Assembly (NCBI GenBank): GCA_038212095.1 | Contig: JBBQUW010000046.1 | Location: 1-18,635 of the forward strand | Source: JAICYJ01 sp038212095 | GTDB lineage: Bacteria; Actinomycetota; Thermoleophilia; Gaiellales; JAICJC01 | DNA length: 18,635 nucleotides | Direction of reading: 5' to 3' | Notes under the pieces: model-generated | What the model saw: only the letters and a program-made list of their open reading frames with translations | Database searches by the model: none | Told to the model about the DNA's origin: nothing | Part shown: positions 11,991 through 18,635 of the stretch, one piece after another | How the letters are laid out: every line of letters begins with the position of its first letter | Numbering within the stretch: position 1 is the stretch's first letter | Program-made: the position numbers and the translations under genes

Positions 11991-13103
11991 GTGTCGGCAC
12001 GAATCCACGGTATGGCTCCGGCGGCGCGCGACGTGGCGCGCCTGTTCGCTGCGATCGCCGTGACGTTGCTGGTGCTGGGCGGCGCGTATCTGATGGTGCG
12101 TGCGCCCGGCTCGGGATCGGCGCTGATCGTTGACCCGCCCCACGCGCCGGTGCGGGTGACAACGGCGCCGCCGATCGAACTGGGACGTGCGCACGACGTG
12201 ATGGCGGGCGGTGGCGCCGGCCTGTTCGTTGTCCAGCAGCCCAGGCATGGACCGAGCGGTCGGCTGCTCCGCATCGATACTGCGGCGTCGCGGATCGATC
12301 GGCGCGTCAAGCTCGACGTCCAGCCGCTTGGCCTCGGCGTCGGCAAGGACGTCGTCTGGGTGCTGGCCGGGCGGCGCCCGGGACCGACCACGACCTTGCT
12401 GCGAATCGATCCCGCCACGCTGCGCGTCACGCGTCGATTGGTGATCGCCAGCCCGTCGGCCTGCGCCACCCACCCATTCGCAAGCTGCAATCCGATCGCG
12501 GTCGCCGACGGCGTGTGGGTGCCGTTGATCGACCGTGTCGTTCACGTCACCTCCGACGGGCGCACCGCTGATCGAAGCGCGCTGCTGAACGGGCACGTGT
12601 GGGACGTCGCGGCGTCGGGCAGGACGCTGTGGGCGTTGGCGGAGACGGCGCTCTACCGCATCGACGAGGCCCATCCCACCATCTACCAGCGGATCTCACT
12701 GCGCGACACGCTCGGCGCCGGCATGCACTCCAACCATGTGGTCGCGTCCAAGCAGTCGGTGTGGATCTCGAGCTTCCCCACCCAGCGTGCCAATCTGCCG
12801 CTGAACCAGCTGACGCTGGTCGACCCGAACGGTGCGGCGACCAAGGTGGTTCGCACACTGCCCTATCCGGGAGCCGGCTCGCTTCAACTGGTGTCCGGAG
12901 GGCTCTGGGTCGACCGTTTCGACGGCGCCGGCGAGCTCGACCGGCTGGATGCGGCGGACGGCAGCATCACCGGCCCCATCGTCGTTACTGGAGACGACGT
13001 GACCTGGATCGCCTCCCAGAAGGGCCAGATCTGGGTGTCGATGTATCACGCCGCGGGCGATCTGCGGCGGCTGATGCGAATCACCCTCACGCCGACCTCG
13101 TGA
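11991..13103 (+). CDS. Membrane-anchored beta-propeller-like protein
   Basis: 370 residues from GTG 11991 (or 363 from ATG 12012). One N-terminal helix (about 17-37, FAAIAVTLLVLGGAYLMV) anchors an extracytoplasmic domain of about 330 residues. The domain has repeating blades: phrases such as LLRIDTAASRI, LLRIDPATLRV, ALYRIDEAHPTI, LTLVDPNGAA and LDRLDAADGSI alternate with VWVLAG, VWVPL, LWALAE, VWISSF, LWVDRF and IWVSMY. About six to seven such pairs are visible, as in YVTN/Vgb-like or PQQ-type propellers. No catalytic motif of virginiamycin B lyase is evident, so a binding or scaffold role is more likely. It is divergent from the cupredoxin gene. The glycosyltransferase gene follows 38 bases later but has its own -10 box. 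Confidence 0.78.
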   Translation: MSARIHGMAPAARDVARLFAAIAVTLLVLGGAYLMVRAPGSGSALIVDPPHAPVRVTTAPPIELGRAHDVMAGGGAGLFVVQQPRHGPSGRLLRIDTAASRIDRRVKLDVQPLGLGVGKDVVWVLAGRRPGPTTTLLRIDPATLRVTRRLVIASPSACATHPFASCNPIAVADGVWVPLIDRVVHVTSDGRTADRSALLNGHVWDVAASGRTLWALAETALYRIDEAHPTIYQRISLRDTLGAGMHSNHVVASKQSVWISSFPTQRANLPLNQLTLVDPNGAATKVVRTLPYPGAGSLQLVSGGLWVDRFDGAGELDRLDAADGSITGPIVVTGDDVTWIASQKGQIWVSMYHAAGDLRRLMRITLTPTS

Positions 13104-13129
13104 CGGCGCGCCGGCTCGCGATGACGCTG

Positions 13130-13135
13130 TAGCCT
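13130..13135 (+). promoter_or_regulatory. -10 box TAGCCT of the glycosyltransferase gene
   Basis: TAGCCT, six bases (GACCGT) before ATG 13142; same hexamer and spacing as the methyltransferase gene. No -35 recognised. Confidence 0.45.
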
Positions 13136-13141
13136 GACCGT

Positions 13142-14164
13142 ATGAGGATCGGCATCATCGCGCCCGCATGGTTCGCGGTGCCACCGCTGCGTTACGGCGG
13201 CATCGAGTGGGTCGTGTCGATCCTTGCCGACGGTCTGGTGGGGCAGGGGCATGACGTCACGCTGTTCGCGGCCGGCGACTCGCAGACGACGGCCAGATTG
13301 GTGACCAGCTACGACGAGCCGCCCAGCATGCGGATCGGGCTCTCGATGCCCGACCTGCATCACGCGCTGACGTGCTACGCGAGGTCGGATTCGTTCGATG
13401 TGGTGAACGACCACTCCGGCCCACTGGGGGCCGCACTTGGCGCCGCGGTGTCCACGCCGGTCTGCCACACGGTGCACGGTCCGCTGACAGGCGAGCCGGG
13501 GGACGTGTACTCGCTGATCGGCCAGGTCAGCCCGCGGGTGGGCCTGATCTCGGTCTCGGATCACCAGCGCACGCCGCTGCCCGACCTGAACTGGCTCGCC
13601 ACCTGCCACAACGCGATCGCGATGGACGCCTACCCGTTCCACGCCGACAACGACGGGTATCTGCTGTTCCTGGGCCGCATGTCGCCGGACAAGGGCGCGC
13701 ACCACGCTGTCGCGCTGGCACGCGAGACCGGGCTGCCGATGATCCTCGCCGGCAAGATGCAGGACGTCGAGGAGAGGCATCACTTCGAGGCCCACGTGAA
13801 GCCGTTCCTTGGTGGCAACATCGAGTACGTGGGCGAGGTGTCGCATGACGAGAAGGTGCGGCTGCTGCAGCACGCGCGAGCGACGGTGTTCCCGATCCAG
13901 TGGCCGGAGCCGTTCGGGCTGGTGATGGTGGAGTCGATGGCGTGTGGAACGCCGGTGGTGGCCACCCGGCAGGGCGCGGTGCCGGAGGTGATCGAGCAGG
14001 GTCGCAGCGGCATCATCGTCGACTCGCCGGAGGAGTTGGCTGAGGCCGTGGCTCAGGCGGTGACGCTCGATCCGGCGGAGTGCAGGGCGAGCGCGATCGA
14101 GCGCTTCTCGGCAGATCGAATGGTCGACGACTACGTCGCCGCCTACCAGCGACTGCTCGCCTAG
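13142..14164 (+). CDS. GT4-family glycosyltransferase (GT-B fold)
   Basis: 340 residues. The N-terminal Rossmann half begins MRIGIIAPAW...LRYGGIEWVVSILADGLVGQGHDVTLFAAGDS, the acceptor-side pattern of GT4 enzymes. The C-terminal half has YLLFLGRMSPDKGAHHAV (sugar-nucleotide domain) and the EX7E motif EPFGLVMVE (about 256-264), followed by SMACGTPVVATRQGAVPEVIEQG. It is probably retaining and uses a UDP/GDP- or NDP-sugar. The acceptor is unknown: glycolipid, glycan or small molecule. It is slightly shorter than typical GT4 (360-400). No other sugar genes lie nearby, so it stands alone. Confidence 0.92.
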   Translation: MRIGIIAPAWFAVPPLRYGGIEWVVSILADGLVGQGHDVTLFAAGDSQTTARLVTSYDEPPSMRIGLSMPDLHHALTCYARSDSFDVVNDHSGPLGAALGAAVSTPVCHTVHGPLTGEPGDVYSLIGQVSPRVGLISVSDHQRTPLPDLNWLATCHNAIAMDAYPFHADNDGYLLFLGRMSPDKGAHHAVALARETGLPMILAGKMQDVEERHHFEAHVKPFLGGNIEYVGEVSHDEKVRLLQHARATVFPIQWPEPFGLVMVESMACGTPVVATRQGAVPEVIEQGRSGIIVDSPEELAEAVAQAVTLDPAECRASAIERFSADRMVDDYVAAYQRLLA

Positions 14165-14191
14165 CAACGCCCGCGCGACGTTTCCGCACGC

Positions 14192-14231
14192 CCCCACGAT
14201 AGGGCTTTGACTCCAGTAATTCGCCGTGGGG
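14192..14231. terminator. Possible hairpin between convergent genes
   Basis: CCCCACG (14192-14198) and CGTGGGG (14225-14231) can form a 7-bp stem with a 26-base loop, between the glycosyltransferase stop (14164) and the transporter stop (14264). The long loop and absence of a T-run make it uncertain. Confidence 0.3.
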
Positions 14232-14263
14232 TGGGGAGAATCGTTGCGGAACGGGGCGTGGTG

Positions 14264-14701
14264 TCAGGGACGTACGACGAGCCACGCGCCGGCGGCGACC
14301 AGCACGATGCCGGCCAGCCGAACCGGCGTCACCGCTTCGCGCTGCACTCCCAGCAGGCCGAAGCGGTCGATCGCGACCGACGCCGACATCTGGCCCACCA
14401 GCCCCGCCGCCAGGATCCCCGACGCGCCCAGCGGCCGCACCGTGACCAGCAACGTCGAGACGAACACCACTCCCAGCAGCCCGCCAGTCAGGTAGTACCA
14501 GCGCACGGCGCCGAGGTCGATCTGGCCGAAGCCGCCCGCGAAGATAACTATCACCGCCAGCGCAAGCGTGCCGATCGCGAACGAGACGAACGCCGCCTGG
14601 AACGTCCCGATCGACCGGCCGAGGTGCGAGTTGATCGGAGCCTGGGCGGCGATCACCGCGCTCGACGCGACTGTGAGAGCAAATGCGGCGCCGCGATCCA
14701 T
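14264..14701 (-). CDS. DMT-superfamily small transporter (YdcZ/DUF606 type)
   Basis: 145 residues with about five hydrophobic helices. The N-terminal signature VIAAQAPINSHLGRSIGTFQAAFVSF is typical of the YdcZ/DUF606 branch of the drug/metabolite transporter superfamily, as are the following GGLLGVVFV and GQMSASVAIDRFGLLG. These are half-size proteins thought to act as dimers or pairs; the substrate is unknown. ATG 14701 is chosen because longer starts add only a polar, proline-rich N-terminus overlapping the divergent gene. It is divergent from the 107-residue protein gene (77-base gap). Confidence 0.85.
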   Translation of the reverse strand: MDRGAAFALTVASSAVIAAQAPINSHLGRSIGTFQAAFVSFAIGTLALAVIVIFAGGFGQIDLGAVRWYYLTGGLLGVVFVSTLLVTVRPLGASGILAAGLVGQMSASVAIDRFGLLGVQREAVTPVRLAGIVLVAAGAWLVVRP

Positions 14702-14778
14702 GACCTGCAACTTCGCCCCCGCTCGGCAGCGACCTGCCGCCGCTTGACGCGGCCACCGGTTTGGCGGACGCTTGGCCG

Positions 14779-15102
14779 ATGAAACGTGCGATTCTGATCG
14801 TCGGCATCCTCGTGCTGGCGGCAGCACTGGCCGGCGGCGTCTGGTGGTACGCGAAGGATCACGTGCGGATCAGCCGCGCCGACATCCAGCACACCGTCGC
14901 GAGCAAGGCCGGCGGACAGCGCGCCGACTGTCTGCAGCGCGACAGCAACGCGGCACACTGGCTGTGCGCCGTGACCGGCGACGGCACCCCGCGCTGCCTG
15001 CGTGCGCACGTGCGGCCGTGGGGAGCCGTCGAGCTGCACCAGGGCTACCGAAAGTGCGCCGAGGACGCTTCACTCGGCCGGTACTTCACCTCGCACGGCT
15101 AG
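14779..15102 (+). CDS. Small secreted or anchored protein with four cysteines
   Basis: 107 residues from ATG 14779. The N-terminal helix MKRAILIVGILVLAAALAGGVWWYA is a signal anchor. The rest contains four cysteines (DCLQRD, WLCAVTG, PRCLRAH, RKCAED), suggesting two disulfides in a small extracytoplasmic beta-rich domain. It somewhat resembles DUF4333-like small secreted proteins in size and cysteine layout, but I do not assign it. Its last 33 bases overlap the 3' end of the converging PAP2 gene. Confidence 0.68.
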   Translation: MKRAILIVGILVLAAALAGGVWWYAKDHVRISRADIQHTVASKAGGQRADCLQRDSNAAHWLCAVTGDGTPRCLRAHVRPWGAVELHQGYRKCAEDASLGRYFTSHG

Positions 15103-15681
15103 CGACTCCCGCGCCGCGATCGAACGTGCGCCGGCGGCCAGCGCCAGCCCTGCCAGGACGCCCCCCGCGATGTCGGTCGGCAGGTGCCACCCGGTCAGCT
15201 GCAGGCAGGTCGCGACCGCCACGCACCAGCCGGCAAGCCACGGCCCCAGACGAGGCCACAGCGACGCCACCACGCCGGCCAGCACGATCGCCCGCAGCAT
15301 GTGCCCGCTCGGGAACGATGAATCGAGCGTCAGCCCATAGCCGTGCCAAACGCCGCTGCGGTGCTGCTGCACCACGAGCTTCGACACGAGCTCCACCAGC
15401 AAGCCACCGGCCAGCGCGGCCGGCCAGGCCAGCGCAGCGTGCCGGCGACCGGTTCGCCACAGCAGGCCGGCCGCCGCGGCCATCGCCAGCACCGCGATGC
15501 TCGGCGCGGCGGGCGTCACGAGCGCCTCGGCCAGGCTATTCAGCGTGGGATGTCCGTGGCCGTCCGCCAGCGGCTGCAGGTGACGGCGCGCGAAACTGTT
15601 CAGGATGTCGAAGTCGGTCGCCTGCACCAGCACCGCCAGCAGCAGAAATCCGGCGGTCGGTAACGTGACGGCGCGTGGCAT
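15070..15681 (-). CDS. PAP2-family membrane phosphatase
   Basis: 203 residues from ATG 15681, with about five to six hydrophobic helices. The three phosphatase motifs are recognisable: KLVVQQHRSG (K-x6-R, with SG in place of the usual RP), FPSGHM (the PSGH motif) and LTGWHLPTDIAGG (nucleophile His with downstream Asp). Members dephosphorylate lipid phosphates such as undecaprenyl or phosphatidylglycerol phosphate on the outer face of the membrane. A start at ATG 15720 would add 13 residues, but TACGCT lies six bases before ATG 15681. The 3' end overlaps the 107-residue protein gene by 33 bases. Confidence 0.88.
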   Translation of the reverse strand: MPRAVTLPTAGFLLLAVLVQATDFDILNSFARRHLQPLADGHGHPTLNSLAEALVTPAAPSIAVLAMAAAAGLLWRTGRRHAALAWPAALAGGLLVELVSKLVVQQHRSGVWHGYGLTLDSSFPSGHMLRAIVLAGVVASLWPRLGPWLAGWCVAVATCLQLTGWHLPTDIAGGVLAGLALAAGARSIAARESLAVRGEVPAE

Positions 15682-15687
15682 CCCGTC

Positions 15688-15693
15688 AGCGTA
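15688..15693 (-). promoter_or_regulatory. -10 box TACGCT of the PAP2 gene
   Basis: TACGCT on the minus strand, six bases (GACGGG) before ATG 15681; supports the shorter start. No -35 recognised. Confidence 0.35.
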
Positions 15694-15744
15694 GGCCGTC
15701 CCGGCTACCGTGCGATCCATGTGCACCGCAGCCACCTCCCGGGT

Positions 15745-16149
15745 ATGTCTCAGACAACCACGATGACGCCTCGATCTGCCATTGCGCTGTTTGCCGCGCC
15801 GCTGGCGTGCCTCGCTGTGGCGGGCTGCGGTGGAGGTGAGGCCGTCTCCACGGCGCGCACACCCCTGATCGGGCACGATCTGGGCCGGCAGCTGGCCGGC
15901 CGCGCGTCGGCAGTCGAGGCCAGCCTGAACCGCAACGAGGGATGCCGCGCACTGCAGCAGGCGACCGCTCTGCAACAGGCCGAGGCGGACGCGATCAGCG
16001 CCGGCCAGATCCCGGTCGCACTGCGCGTGTCGCTCGTCACCTCAACCCAGACGCTGGTGGGGCAGATCCACTGCGTGCCGCCAACGCCTAAGCCACCGTC
16101 GCGGCACCACCACCACGGCAAACGTCGCGAGCACAAGGGTGGCGATTGA
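15745..16149 (+). CDS. Lipoprotein overlapping the kinase gene
   Basis: 134 residues from ATG 15745 (GTG 15721 and ATG 15763 are alternatives; TACCGT nine bases before GTG 15721 would suit the longest form). The signal ends in the lipobox VAGC with Cys28. The mature domain is short and helical, with a pair of cysteines in GCRALQQATALQQAEADAI and VGQIHCVPP, and an SAGQIPVALRVSL block between. The tail is proline- then His/Lys-rich (RHHHHGKRREHK). The stop overlaps the start of the Ser/Thr kinase gene (TTGA), so the two proteins are made together. It may be a ligand, sensor or substrate of the kinase. No named family. Confidence 0.8.
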   Translation: MSQTTTMTPRSAIALFAAPLACLAVAGCGGGEAVSTARTPLIGHDLGRQLAGRASAVEASLNRNEGCRALQQATALQQAEADAISAGQIPVALRVSLVTSTQTLVGQIHCVPPTPKPPSRHHHHGKRREHKGGD

Positions 16150-17300
16150 GCACCGCGCGGGTTGATATCGGCCGCTATCGGATCGACCGTATGCTCGGCC
16201 GCGGCGGTATGGCGCTGGTCTACCTCGGCTACGACGCGAAGCTGGGGCGACCGGTGGCGATCAAGCTTCTGGCCGACAACCTCGCCGCCGACCCCGCCTT
16301 CCATGCCCGCTTTATGCGCGAGGCGCGGATGGCGGCCGGGCTCAGCCACATCAACATCGTGCACGTCTACGACGTCGGCCAGGACGAGGACGAGCGGCCC
16401 TACATCGTGATGGAGTACGTCGAGGGCGAGTCGCTGGCCGAGACGATCTCCCGCGGGGGCAGGCTGCCCGTGGCGCGGGTGCGAAGGATCGCGCTTGACT
16501 GCTGCGCCGGTCTGCAGCACGCCCACGCAGCCGGCCTGGTGCATCGCGACATCAAGCCTCACAACCTGTTGCTCGATCGCGATGGACGGGTCAAGATCGC
16601 CGACTTCGGCGTCGCCCGATCGTTGGGGGAGACGCAGCTGACGGTGGCCGGAAGCGTGCTGGGCAGTGCCCGCTACCTCGCGCCGGAGCAGGCCGCCGGT
16701 GGCGACGTCACGCCGGCCGCCGACATCTACGCACTGGGAGCGACGCTCTACCAGCTGCTGAGCGGACGCACGCCGCACGAGGGTGAGACGCTGACCGAGC
16801 TGATCCACCGCCGCGCCGACAACCCGCCGCAGCCGATCGGCCGCCTCACCAGCGACCTGCCTCCGGCCTTCGCGACCGCGGTGATGAGCTGTCTCAGCGA
16901 TGACCCTTCACAGCGGCCGGCGTCAGCCGCCGCGCTCGCCCTGGCCCTGACGGCGGACGATTCCCAGACGGCCACGCGCATCCTTGCCCGGCCGCCGGCA
17001 GCAGACCGCACGCTGATCATGACCGATACCCCAACCGTCGCCGATCGCCGGCCCAAGACGGCCGCGAGCCTGCTCACACGGCTGACCGATCGCGGTAACC
17101 GCCGGATTGTCACCGGACTGGCGATCGCCGCGCTGATCGCGCTGGTGCTGGTGATCGCCCTGTCGCTGCGATCCGGTGGAACCGCCACCCCGGCCACCCA
17201 CAGCTCGGGCCGGGCGCCGGTCGCCGCCGTACCGGCCGGCGCCACCCCCGCCGACCACGCGCACAACATCGCGCGCTGGCTGAGCCTGCACACCCGGTAA
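16146..17300 (+). CDS. Transmembrane Ser/Thr protein kinase (PknB-like, no PASTA domain)
   Basis: 384 residues from TTG 16146, preceded by AAGGGTGG; the start overlaps the lipoprotein stop. A complete Hanks kinase domain covers about 11-270: glycine loop LGRGGMALVY, Lys40 (VAIK), Glu59 region, HRDIKPHN (133-140), DFG 153-155, an activation loop with TQLTVAGSVLGSARY, and APE 179-181. All catalytic residues are present, so it should be active; HRD classes it as an RD kinase. A juxtamembrane stretch rich in Thr (TLIMTDTPTVADRRPKT, about 289-305) may be autophosphorylated. One helix (322-341) leads to only about 43 outer residues ending in a helix (HAHNIARWLSLH), so sensing probably relies on a partner, perhaps the lipoprotein. 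Confidence 0.92.
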   Translation: MSTARVDIGRYRIDRMLGRGGMALVYLGYDAKLGRPVAIKLLADNLAADPAFHARFMREARMAAGLSHINIVHVYDVGQDEDERPYIVMEYVEGESLAETISRGGRLPVARVRRIALDCCAGLQHAHAAGLVHRDIKPHNLLLDRDGRVKIADFGVARSLGETQLTVAGSVLGSARYLAPEQAAGGDVTPAADIYALGATLYQLLSGRTPHEGETLTELIHRRADNPPQPIGRLTSDLPPAFATAVMSCLSDDPSQRPASAAALALALTADDSQTATRILARPPAADRTLIMTDTPTVADRRPKTAASLLTRLTDRGNRRIVTGLAIAALIALVLVIALSLRSGGTATPATHSSGRAPVAAVPAGATPADHAHNIARWLSLHTR

Positions 17301-17318
17301 GCGCGGTCACGTTCCGAC

Positions 17319-17346
17319 CTAAGGCCGCGGGCCCTGCGGCCGATAC
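17319..17346 (+). promoter_or_regulatory. Sigma-28-like promoter of the amidase gene
   Basis: CTAAG (17319-17323), 15 bases, then GCCGATAC (17339-17346; 7 of 8 to GCCGATAA), then seven bases to GTG 17354. The predicted transcript start coincides with the GTG, so the mRNA would be leaderless. The spacer contains GGCCGC...GCGGCC (17323-17341), a 6-bp hairpin that could also end the kinase transcript. Confidence 0.55.
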
Positions 17347-17353
17347 AGGCTGA

Positions 17354-18635
17354 GTGGGGCGTCCTCGCATCATCCTGGCACTGGCCGTCGCGCTGCTCAC
17401 CGCGCTGTCCGCGCAGCCGGCCGCCGCGCACGAGCGAACCGCGGGCATGCTCGGCTCGGCCGGCATCGCCCATCCAAAGCCGGCAGGCGCCGTCAGCCAG
17501 TTGGTGGCGATGGCGGTGAGCGGCCCCGACTATCCCGGCGCGCTGTGGGAGCCGGCCAGCCCGTGGAACTACACGGTCGCCAACCGGCCGATCTCTCCCA
17601 CCATCACGCGGCTCGTGATCCACGTCGCCGAGGGTGGCTTCGCGGGAACCTACAACTGGTTCGGCAACTCATCGGCGCAGGCCTCGGCCCACTACGTCGT
17701 GTCCACCACGGGCCAGGCGGCGCAGATGGTGCCGGATTCCGACATCGCCTGGCATGCCGGCAACTGGGCCTATAACGAGACGTCGATCGGCATTGAGCAC
17801 GCCGGCTACACCAACGGCGGCGGCTTCCCGGACGCCGAGTACCGCGGCTCCGCGCGGCTGGCCGGCTTCCTCGCCCGCAGCTACGCGATCACGCCCGACC
17901 GGGCGCACGTGATCGGCCACAACCAGGTGCCCGATCCGTACCATCCCGGCGAGTGGGGCGGAGCCGACCATCACACCGATCCCGGCCGCTACTGGGCGTG
18001 GGGGCGCTACATGGCCTACCTGCGGCTGTATGCCGGAACGACGCCGCAGCGGCAGGTGGATGACAGCTCGGCCACGCACTTCTCGGCCGGCAGCGGTTGG
18101 AAGCTGATCTCGGCCAGCGGCGCGCTGGGCGGCCGGTCGCGTGCGGCCAGCGTGGCGCCGGCCAGCCAGCCGGCGCGCTACGAGGTGCCGTTGCCGGGCA
18201 CCGACAGCTACGACGTGTTCGTCCGCTGGCCCTGCGTCGCCAATGCGGACGCCGCAGCCCGTATCCAGCTCGCGACCGCCTCCGGCACCGCCGCGGTCAC
18301 GGTCAATCAGCGGCTCGGCTGCTCGACCTGGCGGTACCTCGGCAGCTGGCGGTTCGCAGCCGGCGACGCCTGGCGGCTCTCGATCTCGCGCGCCTCTGGC
18401 AGTGGCCTGGTGCTGGCCGATGCGGTGCGGCTGGTCAAGTGGCATGACATCGGACCGCCAAGCGCAGTCAGCTCGCTCACCGCCGGCCCCGTCACCAGCC
18501 GCAGCATCGAGTTCGATTGGGGCACCGCCACCGACAACCTGCGCGTGTGGGGCTATCAGGCCTTCCTGGACGGCCAGCTGGTCGCGCTCGGCCCTGACCA
18601 CAGCAACGTCGCCACGGGCCTCGCCTGTGGCAGCG
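17354..18635 (+). CDS. Secreted N-acetylmuramoyl-L-alanine amidase with Golvesin-like and FN3 domains (3' end outside window)
   Basis: 427 residues are visible with no stop. The signal peptide is about 1-25 (LALAVALLTALSAQPAAA). The Amidase_2/PGRP domain spans about 70-228. Zinc ligands are His90 (LVIHVAEGG), His189 (IGHNQV) and Asp209 or His207 (HHTDPGRYW), and Glu148 in SIGIEH is the probable catalytic acid. It cuts the amide between muramic acid and the stem peptide. Residues about 237-362 resemble the Golvesin/Xly carbohydrate-binding-like domain (YEVPLPGTDSYDVFVRWP...VLADAVRLV). A fibronectin type III domain begins near 366 (PPSAVSSLTAG...FDWGTATDNLRVWGYQAFLDG) and runs off the edge. GTG 17354 lacks a ribosome site but follows the sigma-28-like promoter. 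It is probably an autolysin or wall-remodelling enzyme. Confidence 0.92.
   Translation, partial: MGRPRIILALAVALLTALSAQPAAAHERTAGMLGSAGIAHPKPAGAVSQLVAMAVSGPDYPGALWEPASPWNYTVANRPISPTITRLVIHVAEGGFAGTYNWFGNSSAQASAHYVVSTTGQAAQMVPDSDIAWHAGNWAYNETSIGIEHAGYTNGGGFPDAEYRGSARLAGFLARSYAITPDRAHVIGHNQVPDPYHPGEWGGADHHTDPGRYWAWGRYMAYLRLYAGTTPQRQVDDSSATHFSAGSGWKLISASGALGGRSRAASVAPASQPARYEVPLPGTDSYDVFVRWPCVANADAAARIQLATASGTAAVTVNQRLGCSTWRYLGSWRFAAGDAWRLSISRASGSGLVLADAVRLVKWHDIGPPSAVSSLTAGPVTSRSIEFDWGTATDNLRVWGYQAFLDGQLVALGPDHSNVATGLACGS

Noticed and set aside
10965..12674. 569-residue frame joining pdxH to upstream sequence
   Set aside because: Only the 194 C-terminal residues are PdxH-like; the rest is out of frame with the cupredoxin gene and antisense to the beta-propeller gene.
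12012..13103. Assignment of the propeller protein as virginiamycin B lyase
   Set aside because: Only the blade repeats match; the catalytic histidine/glutamate region of Vgb is not evident, and the protein is membrane anchored.
13046..14197. 383-residue antisense frame in the glycosyltransferase gene
   Set aside because: Repetitive His/Arg-rich shadow of a well-supported GT4 gene.
1..18635. CRISPR array, prophage, integrative element or toxin-antitoxin pair
   Set aside because: No regularly spaced repeats, integrase, phage structural genes or paired small toxin/antitoxin frames were seen.

Overview
The window is GC-rich, gene-dense chromosomal DNA. It looks like an actinobacterium, most plausibly class Thermoleophilia (Solirubrobacterales-like). 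The reasons are the strong G/C third-position bias, frequent GTG/TTG starts, many genes with a TANNNT box 6-8 bases before the start codon (leaderless style), and the mix of a lipoprotein-coupled Ser/Thr kinase, a Golvesin/FN3 amidase and a GGDEF-HD-GYP protein. The lineage is inferred from content, since no marker gene is present.

Layout. 1-141: tail of an IS481-type transposase, its terminus and a possible NCTAGN target copy, clipping a small membrane protein gene (96-401, -). 526-599: tRNA-Pro(TGG). 690-1820: orphan PAS histidine kinase. 1841-3475 (-): YkuD L,D-transpeptidase followed by a PhzF-like isomerase. 3566-3718: 50-residue membrane peptide. 3734-4876 (-): solitary DNA methyltransferase. 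4928-6712 (-): GGDEF-HD-GYP protein. 6829-7209: secreted protein. 7330-8716 (-): ECF sigma factor overlapping a membrane protein with a duplicated extracytoplasmic domain. 8792-10093: a small lipoprotein (-), a secreted HNH-nuclease lipoprotein and a small membrane protein. 10183-10255: tRNA-Arg(TCT). 10297-11926 (-): GFA-type zinc protein, PdxH and a cupredoxin. 11991-13103: membrane-anchored beta-propeller-like protein, divergent from the cupredoxin across a palindrome. 13142-14164: GT4 glycosyltransferase. 14264-15681: YdcZ-type transporter (-), small secreted protein, PAP2 phosphatase (-). 15745-18635: lipoprotein overlapping a Ser/Thr kinase, then an amidase that runs off the right edge.

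How it fits together. Most genes concern the envelope: peptidoglycan enzymes, lipoproteins, membrane sensors and secreted small proteins. The best regulatory signal is a set of sites resembling sigma-28 (FliA/SigD/WhiG) promoters, [T/C][T/A][T/A]AG-N15-GCCGAT. Two are divergent and share one -35 element between the L,D-transpeptidase and the 50-residue membrane peptide. A third lies directly in front of the amidase. For both peptidoglycan enzymes the -10 box ends 7 bases before a GTG start. This suggests that an alternative sigma factor encoded elsewhere controls cell-wall remodelling through leaderless mRNAs.

I see no complete mobile element, CRISPR array, prophage or defence island. The least described items are the sigma-28-like sites, the sigma/duplicated-domain pair, and the lipoprotein-kinase overlap.
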